Notes: a model not told the origin generated them from the sequence alone. 33,888 nt of DNA from an alpha proteobacterium AAP81b (GCA_001295935.1 LJHX01000003.1:1-33888), one strand, 5' to 3'; numbered from the stretch's first letter, positions 1 through 8,111 are shown. A program made the numbers and translations.

Positions 1-10
1 GTAACACCTT

Positions 11-122
11 CTCCCCTCCCGCTTGCGGGAGGGGCTGGGGGTGGGCATGACCTGCCCCCGTGACCAAAAGAATTCCGGAGACCTTTCCCACCCCCGACCC
101 CTCCCGCAAGCGGGAAAGGAGG
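11..122. repeat. Large inverted repeat of a GC-rich palindromic element
   Basis: Two nearly complementary arms of about 31-33 bases (roughly 15-45 and 88-121) face each other. Each arm contains its own small palindrome with core CCTCCCGCTTGCGGGAGG. A third copy of the small palindrome follows the gene at 1021-1045. This looks like a REP-type dispersed element. The right arm lies inside the annotated 5' end of the epimerase gene. Confidence 0.8.
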
Positions 123-1019
123 CTTGCCGTCACCGGCGCCACCGGCTTCGTCGGCGGCCGCGTTCTCGATCTTGCCGAAGCCCTCGGGATGGGGCCGATC
201 CGCGCCCTCGCCCGCCGGCCGCAACCCGAACGCCCCGGCGTCGAATGGGTGATGGGCGATCTCGCCGACCGCGCCGCCCTCGACCGGCTGTGCGACGGTG
301 CCGACGCCGTCATTCACATCGCCGGCGTCGTCAACGCCGCCGACAAATCGGGGTTCGATTTCGGCAATGTCGCCGGCACCGCCAATGTGCTGGGCGCCGC
401 CGGCGCCAAGCGCTTCGTCCAGGTATCGAGCCTCGCCGCGCGCCAGCCGCAGCTCAGCATGTACGGCGGTTCCAAGGCGGCGGCGGACAAGCTGGTGCAG
501 GCATCCGACGCCGATTGGGTGATCGTGCGGCCGCCGGCGGTCTATGGCCCCGGCGACCGCGAGATGCTGGCGCTGTTCCGCCTGGCGCGGCGCGGCCTCG
601 CCGTGGCGCCGCGCGGCCGGTTGTCGCTGATCCATGTCGACGATCTGGCGCGGGCGCTGCTGGCGCTGGCGGAAGGCGGGCCGAGCGGCGTCGTCCTGGA
701 AATCGACGATGGCCGCATCGGCGGCTATGGCCATGACGAGTTCGGCCGCCTCGTCGGCGCCGGCATGGGCCGGCGTGTGATGGCGATCCCGGCGCCGCCG
801 CCGTTGCTTCACGCCGCGGCGACGCTCGGCACCTGGGCGGGGCGGTTGACGGGGCATCTGCCGAAGCTCAGCCGCGACCGTGCCGCCTATATCGCGCATC
901 CCGATTGGGTCGCGGCGGGGGGCAACGCGGCACTCGCCGGCTTATGGGCGCCGCGCTTCGACGCCGCGGCGGGAATTGCCGATACGATCGCGGGGTATCG
1001 CGCCAGGGGGTGGCTCTAA
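60..1019 (+). CDS. cerR: NAD(P)-dependent epimerase/SDR, probable ceramide reductase CerR
   Basis: An extended SDR of about 319 aa. The N-terminal Rossmann motif VTGATGFVG is at residues 24-32 and the catalytic Tyr-x3-Lys (YGGSK) is at 135-139, with Ser residues just before it at about 123-124. In Caulobacter, a related epimerase-like protein beside spt and a dedicated ACP reduces the 3-keto group during ceramide synthesis, and this gene sits directly upstream of acp and spt. The role is therefore inferred from family plus context. The start is uncertain. GTG at 60 has no clear ribosome site, and the first 20 or so codons come from a dispersed inverted repeat. The conserved fold begins only at about residue 21, where a TTG at 124 lies too close to an AAAGGAGG stretch to be convincing. 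It could instead be a generic nucleotide-sugar epimerase. Confidence 0.75.
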   Translation: MTKRIPETFPTPDPSRKRERRLAVTGATGFVGGRVLDLAEALGMGPIRALARRPQPERPGVEWVMGDLADRAALDRLCDGADAVIHIAGVVNAADKSGFDFGNVAGTANVLGAAGAKRFVQVSSLAARQPQLSMYGGSKAAADKLVQASDADWVIVRPPAVYGPGDREMLALFRLARRGLAVAPRGRLSLIHVDDLARALLALAEGGPSGVVLEIDDGRIGGYGHDEFGRLVGAGMGRRVMAIPAPPPLLHAAATLGTWAGRLTGHLPKLSRDRAAYIAHPDWVAAGGNAALAGLWAPRFDAAAGIADTIAGYRARGWL

Positions 1020-1020
1020 G

Positions 1021-1045
1021 CTCCCCTCCCGCTTGCGGGAGGGGA
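1021..1045. repeat. Palindromic REP-like element after cerR
   Basis: A perfect short palindrome (CCCCTCCCGC/GCGGGAGGGG around a TT core) starts two bases after the cerR stop. It matches the core of the element at 11-38. It could fold as a hairpin between cerR and the downstream acp gene, but it has no T-tract, so a terminator role is not supported. Confidence 0.75.
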
Positions 1046-1092
1046 GAAGGCTTGGCCCCGCTTTGGCCATTTTGTCGTGGCACTCAGCGACG

Positions 1093-1335
1093 ATGACCAA
1101 CCGTGACGCGATCTACGCCCGCATCCTCGAACTGATCGAGCCGATCAACGCCAAGGGCGTTCCCCTCGCCGAAGGCACGACCTTCGCCGGCGACATGGAG
1201 CTCGACAGCCTGACCGTCATGGACCTTGTCGCCAATATCGAGGACGAGTGGGACATCGTCATGCCGCTGAACATGCTCCCCGATCTCGAAACCATCGGCC
1301 AGGTCGCCGACGCCGTCGCGAAGCTCGCCAAATGA
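1093..1335 (+). CDS. acpR: Acyl carrier protein of the sphingolipid locus
   Basis: An 80-aa acidic four-helix carrier protein. The phosphopantetheine site is Ser39 in the motif ELDSLTVMDLV. I chose ATG at 1093 because the family alignment begins there and the length is right; the open frame extends upstream only through repeat sequence. The stop overlaps the spt start as ATGA (1332-1335), which indicates translational coupling. In Caulobacter a dedicated ACP next to spt supplies the acyl chain for the first sphingolipid step. The same role is inferred here, with the fatty acyl group carried as a thioester to Spt. No acyl-ACP synthetase gene is visible in the window, so how the ACP is charged cannot be seen. 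Confidence 0.88.
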   Translation: MTNRDAIYARILELIEPINAKGVPLAEGTTFAGDMELDSLTVMDLVANIEDEWDIVMPLNMLPDLETIGQVADAVAKLAK

Positions 1336-2543
1336 CCGATCTCCTCGCCAAGTTCGACGGCCTCATCGCCGAGCACGCCGGATTGCTGACCGCCGGGGTG
1401 CGCGATCCCTTCGGCATCGTCATGGAAAAGGTGCTGTCGCCGACCGAGGCGATCATCAAGGGCCAGCACACCATCCTGCTCGGCACCTATAATTACATGG
1501 GGATGACCTTCGATCCCGACGTCATCGCCGCCGGCGAAACGGCGCTCCGCGACTTCGGCGCCGGCACCACCGGCAGCCGGGTCTTGAACGGCACCTACCA
1601 GACCCACAAGGAATGCGAAGAGGCCCTCAAGGACTTCTACGCCATGGACCATGCCATGGTGTTCTCGACCGGCTACCAGGCCAATCTCGGCATGGTCTCG
1701 ACATTGGCCGGCAAGAACGAGTTCGTCATCCTCGATGCCGACAGCCACGCCTCGATCTATGACGGCTGCGCGATGGGCAACGCCGACATCGTCCGCTTCC
1801 GTCACAACAGCGCCGAGGACCTCGAAAAGCGCCTGCGCCGCCTGCCGCCGGAAGCCGGCAAGCTCGTCGTCCTCGAAGGCGTCTATTCGATGCTCGGCGA
1901 CATCGCGCCGCTCAAGGACCTCTGCGCTATCGCCAAGGCGCATGACGCCACCGTGCTGGTCGACGAGGCGCATGGCATGGGCTTTTTCGGCGAACATGGC
2001 CGCGGTGTCTATGAAGCCGCCGGCGTCGCCGACCAGGTAGACTTCGTCGTCGGCACCTTCTCGAAGTCGGTCGGCACCGTCGGCGGCTTCTGCGTTTCGA
2101 ACCACCCCAAGTTCGAGATCCTGCGCCTCGTCTGCCGGCCCTATACCTTCACCGCCTCGCTGCCGCCCGCCGTCGTCGCCTGCGCCGCGACGAGCATCCG
2201 CAAGCTGATGCATTCGCACAACAAGCGCCAGCATCTCTGGGAGAACACCCGCCTGCTGCACGGCGGCCTCAAGGCGCGCGGCTTCCGCCTCGCCACCGAG
2301 ACGCCCGAAAGCGCCATCGTCTCGGTGCTGATGCCCGACCAGGAGACAACGGTGCGCATGTGGTCGGCGCTCATCGAGATGGGCGTTTACGTCAACATGA
2401 GCCGGCCGCCGGCGACTCCGGCGGGCGTCTTCCTGCTGCGCTGCTCGATCTGCGCCGAACACCGCGCCGACCAGATCGAAACCGTACTGGCGCGCTTCGC
2501 CGATGCCGCCGCGGCGACGGGGCTGTTCCGCGCCGCCGCCTGA
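1332..2543 (+). CDS. spt: Serine palmitoyltransferase (alpha-oxoamine synthase)
   Basis: A 403-aa PLP-dependent alpha-oxoamine synthase that condenses L-serine with a long-chain acyl thioester to give 3-ketosphinganine, the committed step of sphingolipid synthesis. Visible landmarks are the cofactor-stacking His139 in DADSHAS, the Asp211/His214 motif VDEAHGMG, and the Schiff-base Lys245 in GTFSKSVGTVGG. The GTFSKSV context is that of sphingomonad SPT rather than of KBL, BioF or ALAS. The length is close to the soluble Sphingomonas enzyme (about 420 aa). The start at ATG 1332 overlaps the acp stop by four bases, so the two are translationally coupled. The neighbours (ACP, SDR, acyltransferase) support SPT over the sister enzymes. 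A 5-aminolevulinate synthase or BioF role is unlikely in this setting. Confidence 0.92.
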   Translation: MTDLLAKFDGLIAEHAGLLTAGVRDPFGIVMEKVLSPTEAIIKGQHTILLGTYNYMGMTFDPDVIAAGETALRDFGAGTTGSRVLNGTYQTHKECEEALKDFYAMDHAMVFSTGYQANLGMVSTLAGKNEFVILDADSHASIYDGCAMGNADIVRFRHNSAEDLEKRLRRLPPEAGKLVVLEGVYSMLGDIAPLKDLCAIAKAHDATVLVDEAHGMGFFGEHGRGVYEAAGVADQVDFVVGTFSKSVGTVGGFCVSNHPKFEILRLVCRPYTFTASLPPAVVACAATSIRKLMHSHNKRQHLWENTRLLHGGLKARGFRLATETPESAIVSVLMPDQETTVRMWSALIEMGVYVNMSRPPATPAGVFLLRCSICAEHRADQIETVLARFADAAAATGLFRAAA

Positions 2544-2593
2544 GTGCGAGTCTCGCGGATCGCCGCCAAGCGACTGGCAGCAAGCAAGAAGGT

Positions 2594-2711
2594 GCCTCCG
2601 GCGGCAAGGGGCTGAGCCCCTTGACCCACTTTTGTTTGTGCCGAACTCTCGTGGTAAAACATGGCCTTAACGAAAGTGGGTCCAGGGGCTCAGCCCCTGG
2701 CCGCCGGAGGC
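2594..2711. repeat. Long inverted repeat in the spt-lptF gap
   Basis: The 323-base gap between spt and lptF holds two arms of about 38 bases (2594-2631 and 2673-2711). They begin GCCTCCGGCGGC and end GCCGCCGGAGGC, each containing an inner palindrome AGGGGCTGAGCCCCT-like. A loop of about 41 bases separates them. I see no gene in the gap. Degenerate halves of the same element occur at 23477 and 25742. The structure could act as an attenuator or mRNA-stabilising stem between spt and the permease genes, or be a non-autonomous mobile palindrome. Confidence 0.85.
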
Positions 2712-2866
2712 AGCTCTTCTTGGGTCGGTTATCGTGAAGGCGAGCCGGTAAGCGCGGCCACGTCGAGGGCGCGCGCTTCGCCGCAATTGCTGCCCTTTTT
2801 TCTCGAGGACAGCCCCGCTATATCCCCGTCACTGGGCCGGCTGCCGGTGCCTGCAGGATTTGGCGA

Positions 2867-4093
2867 GTGGCGTTGACCAGTTTCGATCGTTACCTCGCGC
2901 GCCTGATCATCGTGCCGCTGATTTCGAGCCTGGTCATCGCGGCGATGCTGCTGCTGCTCGATCGCATGTTGCGGCTGTTCGATTTCGTCATGAACGAGGG
3001 CGGCCCGGTCAATGTCGTCTGGAAGATGCTCGGCAATCTGCTGCCCGAATATCTGTCGCTCGGCATCCCGATCGGGGTGATGCTGGGGATTTTGCTCGCC
3101 TTTCGCCAGCTGGCGATGTCGTCGGAGCTCGACGCGCTGCGCGCCGTCGGTGTCAGCTATGGCCGGATGCTGCGTGTGCCCTTCCTGTTCGCCACCGGTT
3201 TCGCGCTGGTCAACCTGGCGCTGGTCGGCTGGGTCCAGCCGATCTCGCGCTATGCCTATGAGAATCTCCGCTTCGAGCTGCGTTCGGGGGCACTCGGCGC
3301 GTCGATCAAGGTCGGCGAGTTCGCCTCGCTCGGCAATGGCACCACCCTGCGTGTCGAACAGAGCCTCGACCAGGGGCGTGACCTGCGCGGGCTGTTCGTC
3401 CGCGCCGAGGATCGCGGCCATCCCGGCCACAGCCTGGCGGTGACCGCGGCGCAGGGCGAATTCCTCGCCGCCGACGATCCCGAGGTCATCCTGCTGCGCC
3501 TGCGCCAGGGCACGCTCGTCCATTCGACGCCGGAAAGCCCGACGCCGCGCGTGCTGGCGTTCGAGCAGCACGATCTGCCGGTCAAGCTGCCGTCGATGGC
3601 GAATTTCCGCCAGCGCGGCGAAGGCAATCTCGAACTGACCCTGCCCGAACTCGCCCGGATCGCCTTTTCGGGCGATGGGGGGGCGGCGGCGAGCGCCAGC
3701 GCGACGCTCCACCGCCGTTTGGTGCAATGCCTCGTCATGTTCATGCTGCCCTTCTGGGCGGTGGCGCTGGCGGTGCCGGCGAAGCGCTCGACGTCGTCGC
3801 TCGGCGTTTTCGTCGCGCTGATCGGCCTCGTCACCTTCCACAAGCTCACCGAATATGGCGAGCGCATGGGGATGATCGGCCGCGTCGACCCGGTGCTGGC
3901 GCAATGGGTGCCGTTCATCGGCTTCATTGCGCTGGCGCTGTGGCTCTATCGTATCCTGTCGCGCGTGCCCGGCGGCCAGCCGATCGGCGCCCTCGAACGC
4001 GGCTTTGGCGCGCTGGTTGGCGTCGTTACCGGGGTGGTCGGCAAGCTGATGCCGCGGCCGCGCTGGCGCGACGACGCGCTGTCGGCGGGATAA
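2867..4093 (+). CDS. lptF: LptF-type permease of an ABC lipid exporter (YjgP/YjgQ family)
   Basis: A 408-aa inner-membrane protein of the LptF/LptG family. The N-terminal FDRYLARLI segment leads into a membrane helix (about residues 15-35), with two more helices by residue 120. A long periplasmic beta-jellyroll-like domain (about 130-275) follows, then three C-terminal helices. In LPS export, LptF and LptG form the membrane channel driven by the LptB ATPase and pass lipid to LptC/LptA. GTG 2867 is the longest sensible start; TTG 2873 is an alternative. The gene is followed by lptG after a six-base gap, an operon. Both sit between spt and the putative ceramide synthase, so a sphingolipid cargo is plausible. 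The assignment to LptF rather than LptG rests on order and length. Confidence 0.85.
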   Translation: MALTSFDRYLARLIIVPLISSLVIAAMLLLLDRMLRLFDFVMNEGGPVNVVWKMLGNLLPEYLSLGIPIGVMLGILLAFRQLAMSSELDALRAVGVSYGRMLRVPFLFATGFALVNLALVGWVQPISRYAYENLRFELRSGALGASIKVGEFASLGNGTTLRVEQSLDQGRDLRGLFVRAEDRGHPGHSLAVTAAQGEFLAADDPEVILLRLRQGTLVHSTPESPTPRVLAFEQHDLPVKLPSMANFRQRGEGNLELTLPELARIAFSGDGGAAASASATLHRRLVQCLVMFMLPFWAVALAVPAKRSTSSLGVFVALIGLVTFHKLTEYGERMGMIGRVDPVLAQWVPFIGFIALALWLYRILSRVPGGQPIGALERGFGALVGVVTGVVGKLMPRPRWRDDALSAG

Positions 4094-4099
4094 CCCAGG

Positions 4100-5188
4100 G
4101 TGCGGCTTTTCCCCTCACGGACGATCGCCTGGTACACGGCGCGGATGTTCCTGGTGCGCACCGCGGCGTTCCTGTTCGCGCTGGTGCTGATCCTGCAATC
4201 GCTCGACCTGCTCGGCGAATCGGGGCGGATTCTCGCGGCGCCCGGCAACAGCGAGGCCGATCTCTGGCACTATGTAACGCTGCGGACGCCGCAGATCATC
4301 CAGCTGTTCCTGCCATTTTCGGTGCTGTTGGCGACGCTGATCACGCTCGCCACCCTCAACCAGAACAGCGAGGTGGTGATCTTCAAGGCCGCCGGCATTT
4401 CGGCGCACCAGATCCTGGCGCCGTTGTTCGTCGCGGCGCTGGGCATCGCCGCGATCAATTTCGCCTTCAACGAACGCATCGCCACCAAGGCGACGGCGAC
4501 GCTCAAGGCCTGGTCGGGCAACGACTATCGCAAGGGGGCGGCCAACGCCAAGCCGCTCGCCGATCGCTGGGTGCGTGGCGGCGACGATCTGTTCCGTGCC
4601 GTTTCGGTGACCGGCAGCGGCGCCGCCACCGAGCTCGGCAAGGTGACGGTCTATGACCGGATCGACAATCGCCTGGTGCGCATCGTCACCGCGGCGACGG
4701 CAAGGCCCATCGCCGGCGGCTGGCGGCTGGCGCCGGTGACGATCTTCGACGTTGCCGGCGGCCGGCTGACGCGCCAGCCGAGCCTCGATCTCGCCACCGA
4801 GGTGGTGCCGCGCCAGTTCACCACCGCCAAGGTCGAGCCGAGTTTCATCCCGCTGTGGGATCTGGTGCCGCAGATCGCCGAGCAGCGCGCCGCCGGCAAG
4901 CCGGTCGACACGCTGATCGCCGCCGCCTGGCACAAGCTGGCGGGCCCGCTGTCGGCGGTGCTGATGCCGCTGCTCGGCGCGGTCGCGGCCTTCGGGCTGG
5001 CGCGGTCGGGGCGGCTGTTCATCCGCGCCGTCATCGGCATGTTCCTGGGGTTCGGCTTTTTCGTCGCCGACAATTTCATGCTGGCGATGGGCAATTTCGG
5101 CACGGTGCCGCCGCTGATGGCGGCCTGGGCGCCCTTTCTGCTGTTCCTGCTGATCGGGGAGGCGGTTCTCATCCGTACGGAAGAATAG
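4100..5188 (+). CDS. lptG: LptG-type permease of an ABC lipid exporter (YjgP/YjgQ family)
   Basis: A 362-aa partner of the preceding permease with the same architecture: one helix at about residues 15-35 (RTIAWYTARMFLVRTAAFLF), helices near 60-80 and 100-125, a periplasmic domain (about 130-265) and three C-terminal helices ending at the C terminus. It starts at GTG 4100, six bases after the lptF stop. ATG 4148 would remove the N-terminal amphipathic segment and is less likely. No LptB, LptC or LptA gene is in the window, so the pair must use components encoded elsewhere. By family it moves an outer-membrane glycolipid across the periplasm. In sphingomonads that lipid would probably be a glycosphingolipid, but this is inference. 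Confidence 0.85.
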   Translation: MRLFPSRTIAWYTARMFLVRTAAFLFALVLILQSLDLLGESGRILAAPGNSEADLWHYVTLRTPQIIQLFLPFSVLLATLITLATLNQNSEVVIFKAAGISAHQILAPLFVAALGIAAINFAFNERIATKATATLKAWSGNDYRKGAANAKPLADRWVRGGDDLFRAVSVTGSGAATELGKVTVYDRIDNRLVRIVTAATARPIAGGWRLAPVTIFDVAGGRLTRQPSLDLATEVVPRQFTTAKVEPSFIPLWDLVPQIAEQRAAGKPVDTLIAAAWHKLAGPLSAVLMPLLGAVAAFGLARSGRLFIRAVIGMFLGFGFFVADNFMLAMGNFGTVPPLMAAWAPFLLFLLIGEAVLIRTEE

Positions 5189-5432
5189 CGCCGGCCCCTG
5201 TCCTACAATTACCAGATAGGTTATAGGATCGGCGCGGTGTGGCGGCGGGAGAAGCGTCGCCAAGGCGGAGCGGCGGCAATGGTGGAAATCGTCCGAAACG
5301 GTAAACTTGGTCAACTTCCGCGCCGGATCGCGTGCTGCGACCTTCCGCCACGCGACTGCCGGGCGGGCTTCGTCCCGATTTTGGCCGCAATGCCAGCCTA
5401 ATGGCGGAAACGTGAATAGTCTGGAGTCCCGC

Positions 5433-6203
5433 GTGAACGCCGCAGCCCCCGCCAAGACCGGCATCTGGAACCGCTCGCACTATCTCGACCGGATGACCTT
5501 CGGCGAGCTCGTGGTTGCCTATTTCCAGCATTATGCCATCCAGGCCTATCTGGTGCTCGCCGTCGCCAGCATCGTTGTCGCGGCGCTCTACCCGCCGTCG
5601 TGGCTGGGCGGCATTGCCGCCGCCGCCTTCTCGATGTTCGCCTATTCGGTGGTCTGGTACGCGCTGCACCGCTGGGTGCTGCACGGCCGCTGGATGTGGA
5701 AGTCGAAGGCGCTGGCGCCGGCGTGGAAGCGCATCCACTATGACCATCATCAGGACCCCAATCACCTCGAAGTGCTGTTCGGCGCGCTCTACACGACGCT
5801 GCCGACCCTGATGATCTTCGCCATCCCGATCGGCTATGCGATCGATGGCATCGGCGGCGCCGCGACGGCCTTTGCCTCGGCGCTGCTGATGACCTGCTTC
5901 TATGAATTCTGTCACTGCATCCAGCATCTCGCCTACAAGCCGCGCTGGAAGTTCCTCGGCGAAATGAAGGCGCGCCACATGGCGCATCACTTCCACGATG
6001 AAACCGGCAATTTCGGCATCACCAGCTTCGTGATGGATCGCGCGCTCGGGACTTTCTATGCCCGCGCCGAGCGCCCCAACAAGAGCCCGAGCGTCTTCAA
6101 TTTGGGCTACAGCGAGGAAGTCGCGCGGACCTACCCTTACGTCAAGGAACTGTCGGGCGGAATCATCGCCACCGGCCATCCGCGCAAGCGGCAAGACGCC
6201 TGA
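5433..6203 (+). CDS. Fatty acid hydroxylase superfamily membrane protein (candidate sphingolipid hydroxylase)
   Basis: A 256-aa integral membrane di-iron protein of the sterol desaturase/fatty acid hydroxylase superfamily. Its histidine clusters are all visible: HRWVLH, HYDHH, HCIQH and HMAHH, arranged between two hydrophobic hairpins (near residues 25-65 and 120-150). These ligate the iron pair that hydroxylates lipid chains. I chose GTG 5433 because a GGAG lies six bases upstream; GTG 5412 is an alternative adding seven residues. It sits directly upstream of the putative ceramide synthase, two bases apart, so hydroxylation of the long-chain base or of the amide-linked fatty acid is the natural guess. 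The exact substrate cannot be read from sequence. A carotenoid hydroxylase (CrtZ-like) is a weaker alternative, since no carotenoid genes are nearby. Confidence 0.8.
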   Translation: MNAAAPAKTGIWNRSHYLDRMTFGELVVAYFQHYAIQAYLVLAVASIVVAALYPPSWLGGIAAAAFSMFAYSVVWYALHRWVLHGRWMWKSKALAPAWKRIHYDHHQDPNHLEVLFGALYTTLPTLMIFAIPIGYAIDGIGGAATAFASALLMTCFYEFCHCIQHLAYKPRWKFLGEMKARHMAHHFHDETGNFGITSFVMDRALGTFYARAERPNKSPSVFNLGYSEEVARTYPYVKELSGGIIATGHPRKRQDA

Positions 6204-6204
6204 A

Positions 6205-7347
6205 TTGGCCGACCTCAAGCTTGTCGAAGTGACGAGCGCGGCCGATCGGTCGCGCTTCGTCGAACTCGTCTATCGCCTCTATCGCGACGATCCCAATTTC
6301 GTGCCGCCGCTGCGCGGCGAAGCCAAGGCGCTGATTTCGGGGATCGCTGGCAACCCCTGGTTCGAACATGGCCGGGCGAAATTCTGGATGGTCGTGCGCG
6401 GCGGCCAGGTCGTCGGGCGGATTTCGGCGCAGGTCGACAGCCTGGTGCTGCAGCATGTCCACCCCAGCCTCGGCCATTGGGGGCTGTTCGAGACGATCGA
6501 CGACGATGGTGTCGCGGCGCTGCTGATCACGACGGCGGAAAATTGGCTGCGCGAGCAGGGCATGACGCGCGCGCAAGGGCCGATCAGTATCTCGATATGG
6601 GACGAGCCGGGGCTGCTCGTCGACGGCTTCCACCGCCCGCCGCTGGTCATGATGGGGCACCATCTGCCTTATTATCAGCGCTTTATCGAAGCGCATGGCT
6701 ATCAGGGTGCCAAGGACCTGCATGGCTGGGAGCTCGATATCTCCAAGCCCTTCCCCGAAATGGTGCAGCGCATCGTCGCCGCCAGCGAGAAGAACAGCCG
6801 GCTGGTGACTCGCCCGATCGACAAGTCGCGCTTCGCCGAGGAAGCCGCGCTGATCCTCGATATCCTCAACGACGCCTGGTCGACCAATTGGGGCACCGTG
6901 CCGCTGACGCCGCTCGAAATCGCCCATGTCGGCAAGAAATTGAAGCCCATCGTCTTTGCCGGGCTGATCCGCATCGCCGAATATGACGGCGAGCCCGTCG
7001 GCTTCATGATCGCCCTGCCCAACATCAACGAGCTGACGCGCGATCTCGGCGGCAATCTCTTCCCCTTCAACTTCATCAAGCTGCTGCTGCGGCTGCGCGC
7101 GCCGAAGACCGAGTGGATCCGCGTGCCGCTGATGGGGGTGCGCAAGAAATGGCAGGGCCACCGCATCGCCTCGCTGATGGCCTTCCAGATGATCGAGTAC
7201 ATCCGCCGCGAATCGGTCGCCAATTTCGGCGGCCGCAAGAGCGAAATCGGCTGGATCCTCGACGACAATGGCCCGATGCGCGCCATCGCCGACGCGATCG
7301 ATTCGCACGTGACGAAGACCTATCGGATTTACGAGAAGGCGCTTTAG
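6205..7347 (+). CDS. bcerS: GNAT-like N-acyltransferase, candidate bacterial ceramide synthase
   Basis: About 380 aa. The N-terminal motif LYRDDPNFVPPLRGEAKALI and the following strand QVVGRISAQVD belong to a family of large GNAT-fold proteins annotated only as acyltransferases. The bacterial ceramide synthase of Caulobacter is a GNAT-fold acyltransferase encoded near spt. By that analogy this enzyme would N-acylate 3-ketosphinganine. A second acyltransferase-like region is at about residues 250-370 (GVRKKWQGHRIASLMAFQMI). The start is a TTG at 6205, two bases after the hydroxylase stop; the next in-frame ATG is far downstream and would delete the conserved N terminus. The stop codon overlaps that of the convergent exonuclease gene. 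The family match is good; the ceramide synthase role rests mainly on the neighbourhood. Confidence 0.68.
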   Translation: MADLKLVEVTSAADRSRFVELVYRLYRDDPNFVPPLRGEAKALISGIAGNPWFEHGRAKFWMVVRGGQVVGRISAQVDSLVLQHVHPSLGHWGLFETIDDDGVAALLITTAENWLREQGMTRAQGPISISIWDEPGLLVDGFHRPPLVMMGHHLPYYQRFIEAHGYQGAKDLHGWELDISKPFPEMVQRIVAASEKNSRLVTRPIDKSRFAEEAALILDILNDAWSTNWGTVPLTPLEIAHVGKKLKPIVFAGLIRIAEYDGEPVGFMIALPNINELTRDLGGNLFPFNFIKLLLRLRAPKTEWIRVPLMGVRKKWQGHRIASLMAFQMIEYIRRESVANFGGRKSEIGWILDDNGPMRAIADAIDSHVTKTYRIYEKAL

Positions 7348-8111
7348 CCGAGCTTGATCCACGTCGGCGCGTGATCGCTGGCCTTTTCGAGCCCTCGCAC
7401 ATCCTTGTCGACGCCGGCGTCGCCCAGCCGGTCGGCGGCGGGTGGCGACAGCAGCAGGTGGTCGATGCGGAAGCCGTGATTGCGCGGCCAGGCGCCGGCC
7501 TGATAGTCCCAGAAGGTATAGACATGGCCCTTGGGATGAACGGCGCGCAGCGCGTCGAGCCAGCCCTGGTGGAGCAGCGCGCGATAGGCGGCGCGCGACT
7601 CGGGCTGCATCAGCGCATCGGCCGCCATCGCGGCGGGCTGCCAGACGTCGTCGTCCTCGGGGATGACGTTGTAATCGCCCGCCAGCACCACCGGCGCGCC
7701 GGTCGCCAGCAGGCGCTCGGCATGGGCGGCGAGCCGCGCCATCCAGGCGAGCTTGTAATCGAACTTGGGGCCGGGCTGGGGGTTGCCGTTGGGCAGGTAG
7801 ATCGACGCCACCCGCACGCCGCCGACCTCGGCTTCGAGGTAGCGCGCCTGTTCGTCGGTGTCGTCGCCAGGCAGGCCGCGCTGGGTTTCGGTGGCGGGTT
7901 CGCGGCTGAGGATGGCGACGCCGTTGAAGCCCTTCTGACCATGGACGAGGCAATGCCAGCCGGCATCGCGCAGCGTCTCGACGGGGAAATTCTCGGAGAT
8001 CGTCTTGATTTCCTGCAGGCAGGCGACGTCGGGCTGCGCCTCGGCGAGCCATTCGAGCAGGCGCGGCAGCCGGGCGTTGGTGCCGTTGATGTTGTAGGTG
8101 GCGATCTTCAT
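7344..8111 (-). CDS. xth: Exodeoxyribonuclease III
   Basis: A 255-aa EEP-fold nuclease of the ExoIII/AP endonuclease family, which cuts 5' to abasic sites and degrades DNA 3' to 5' in base excision repair. Visible catalytic landmarks are the N-terminal MKIATYNING, the metal-binding Glu34 in CLQEIKT, the AGDYNVIP motif and the C-terminal GFRIDHLLLS with the Asp-His pair. I chose ATG 8111 because the family starts with MKI; the longer frame upstream has no support. It is convergent with the acyltransferase gene and the two stops overlap (7344-7347), so it is not part of the sphingolipid operon. Confidence 0.95.
   Translation of the reverse strand: MKIATYNINGTNARLPRLLEWLAEAQPDVACLQEIKTISENFPVETLRDAGWHCLVHGQKGFNGVAILSREPATETQRGLPGDDTDEQARYLEAEVGGVRVASIYLPNGNPQPGPKFDYKLAWMARLAAHAERLLATGAPVVLAGDYNVIPEDDDVWQPAAMAADALMQPESRAAYRALLHQGWLDALRAVHPKGHVYTFWDYQAGAWPRNHGFRIDHLLLSPPAADRLGDAGVDKDVRGLEKASDHAPTWIKLG

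Noticed and set aside
5189-5432. A possible small gene in the gap before the hydroxylase
   Set aside because: The upstream in-frame extension of the hydroxylase has no ribosome site and a poor composition; the gap more likely holds a promoter.
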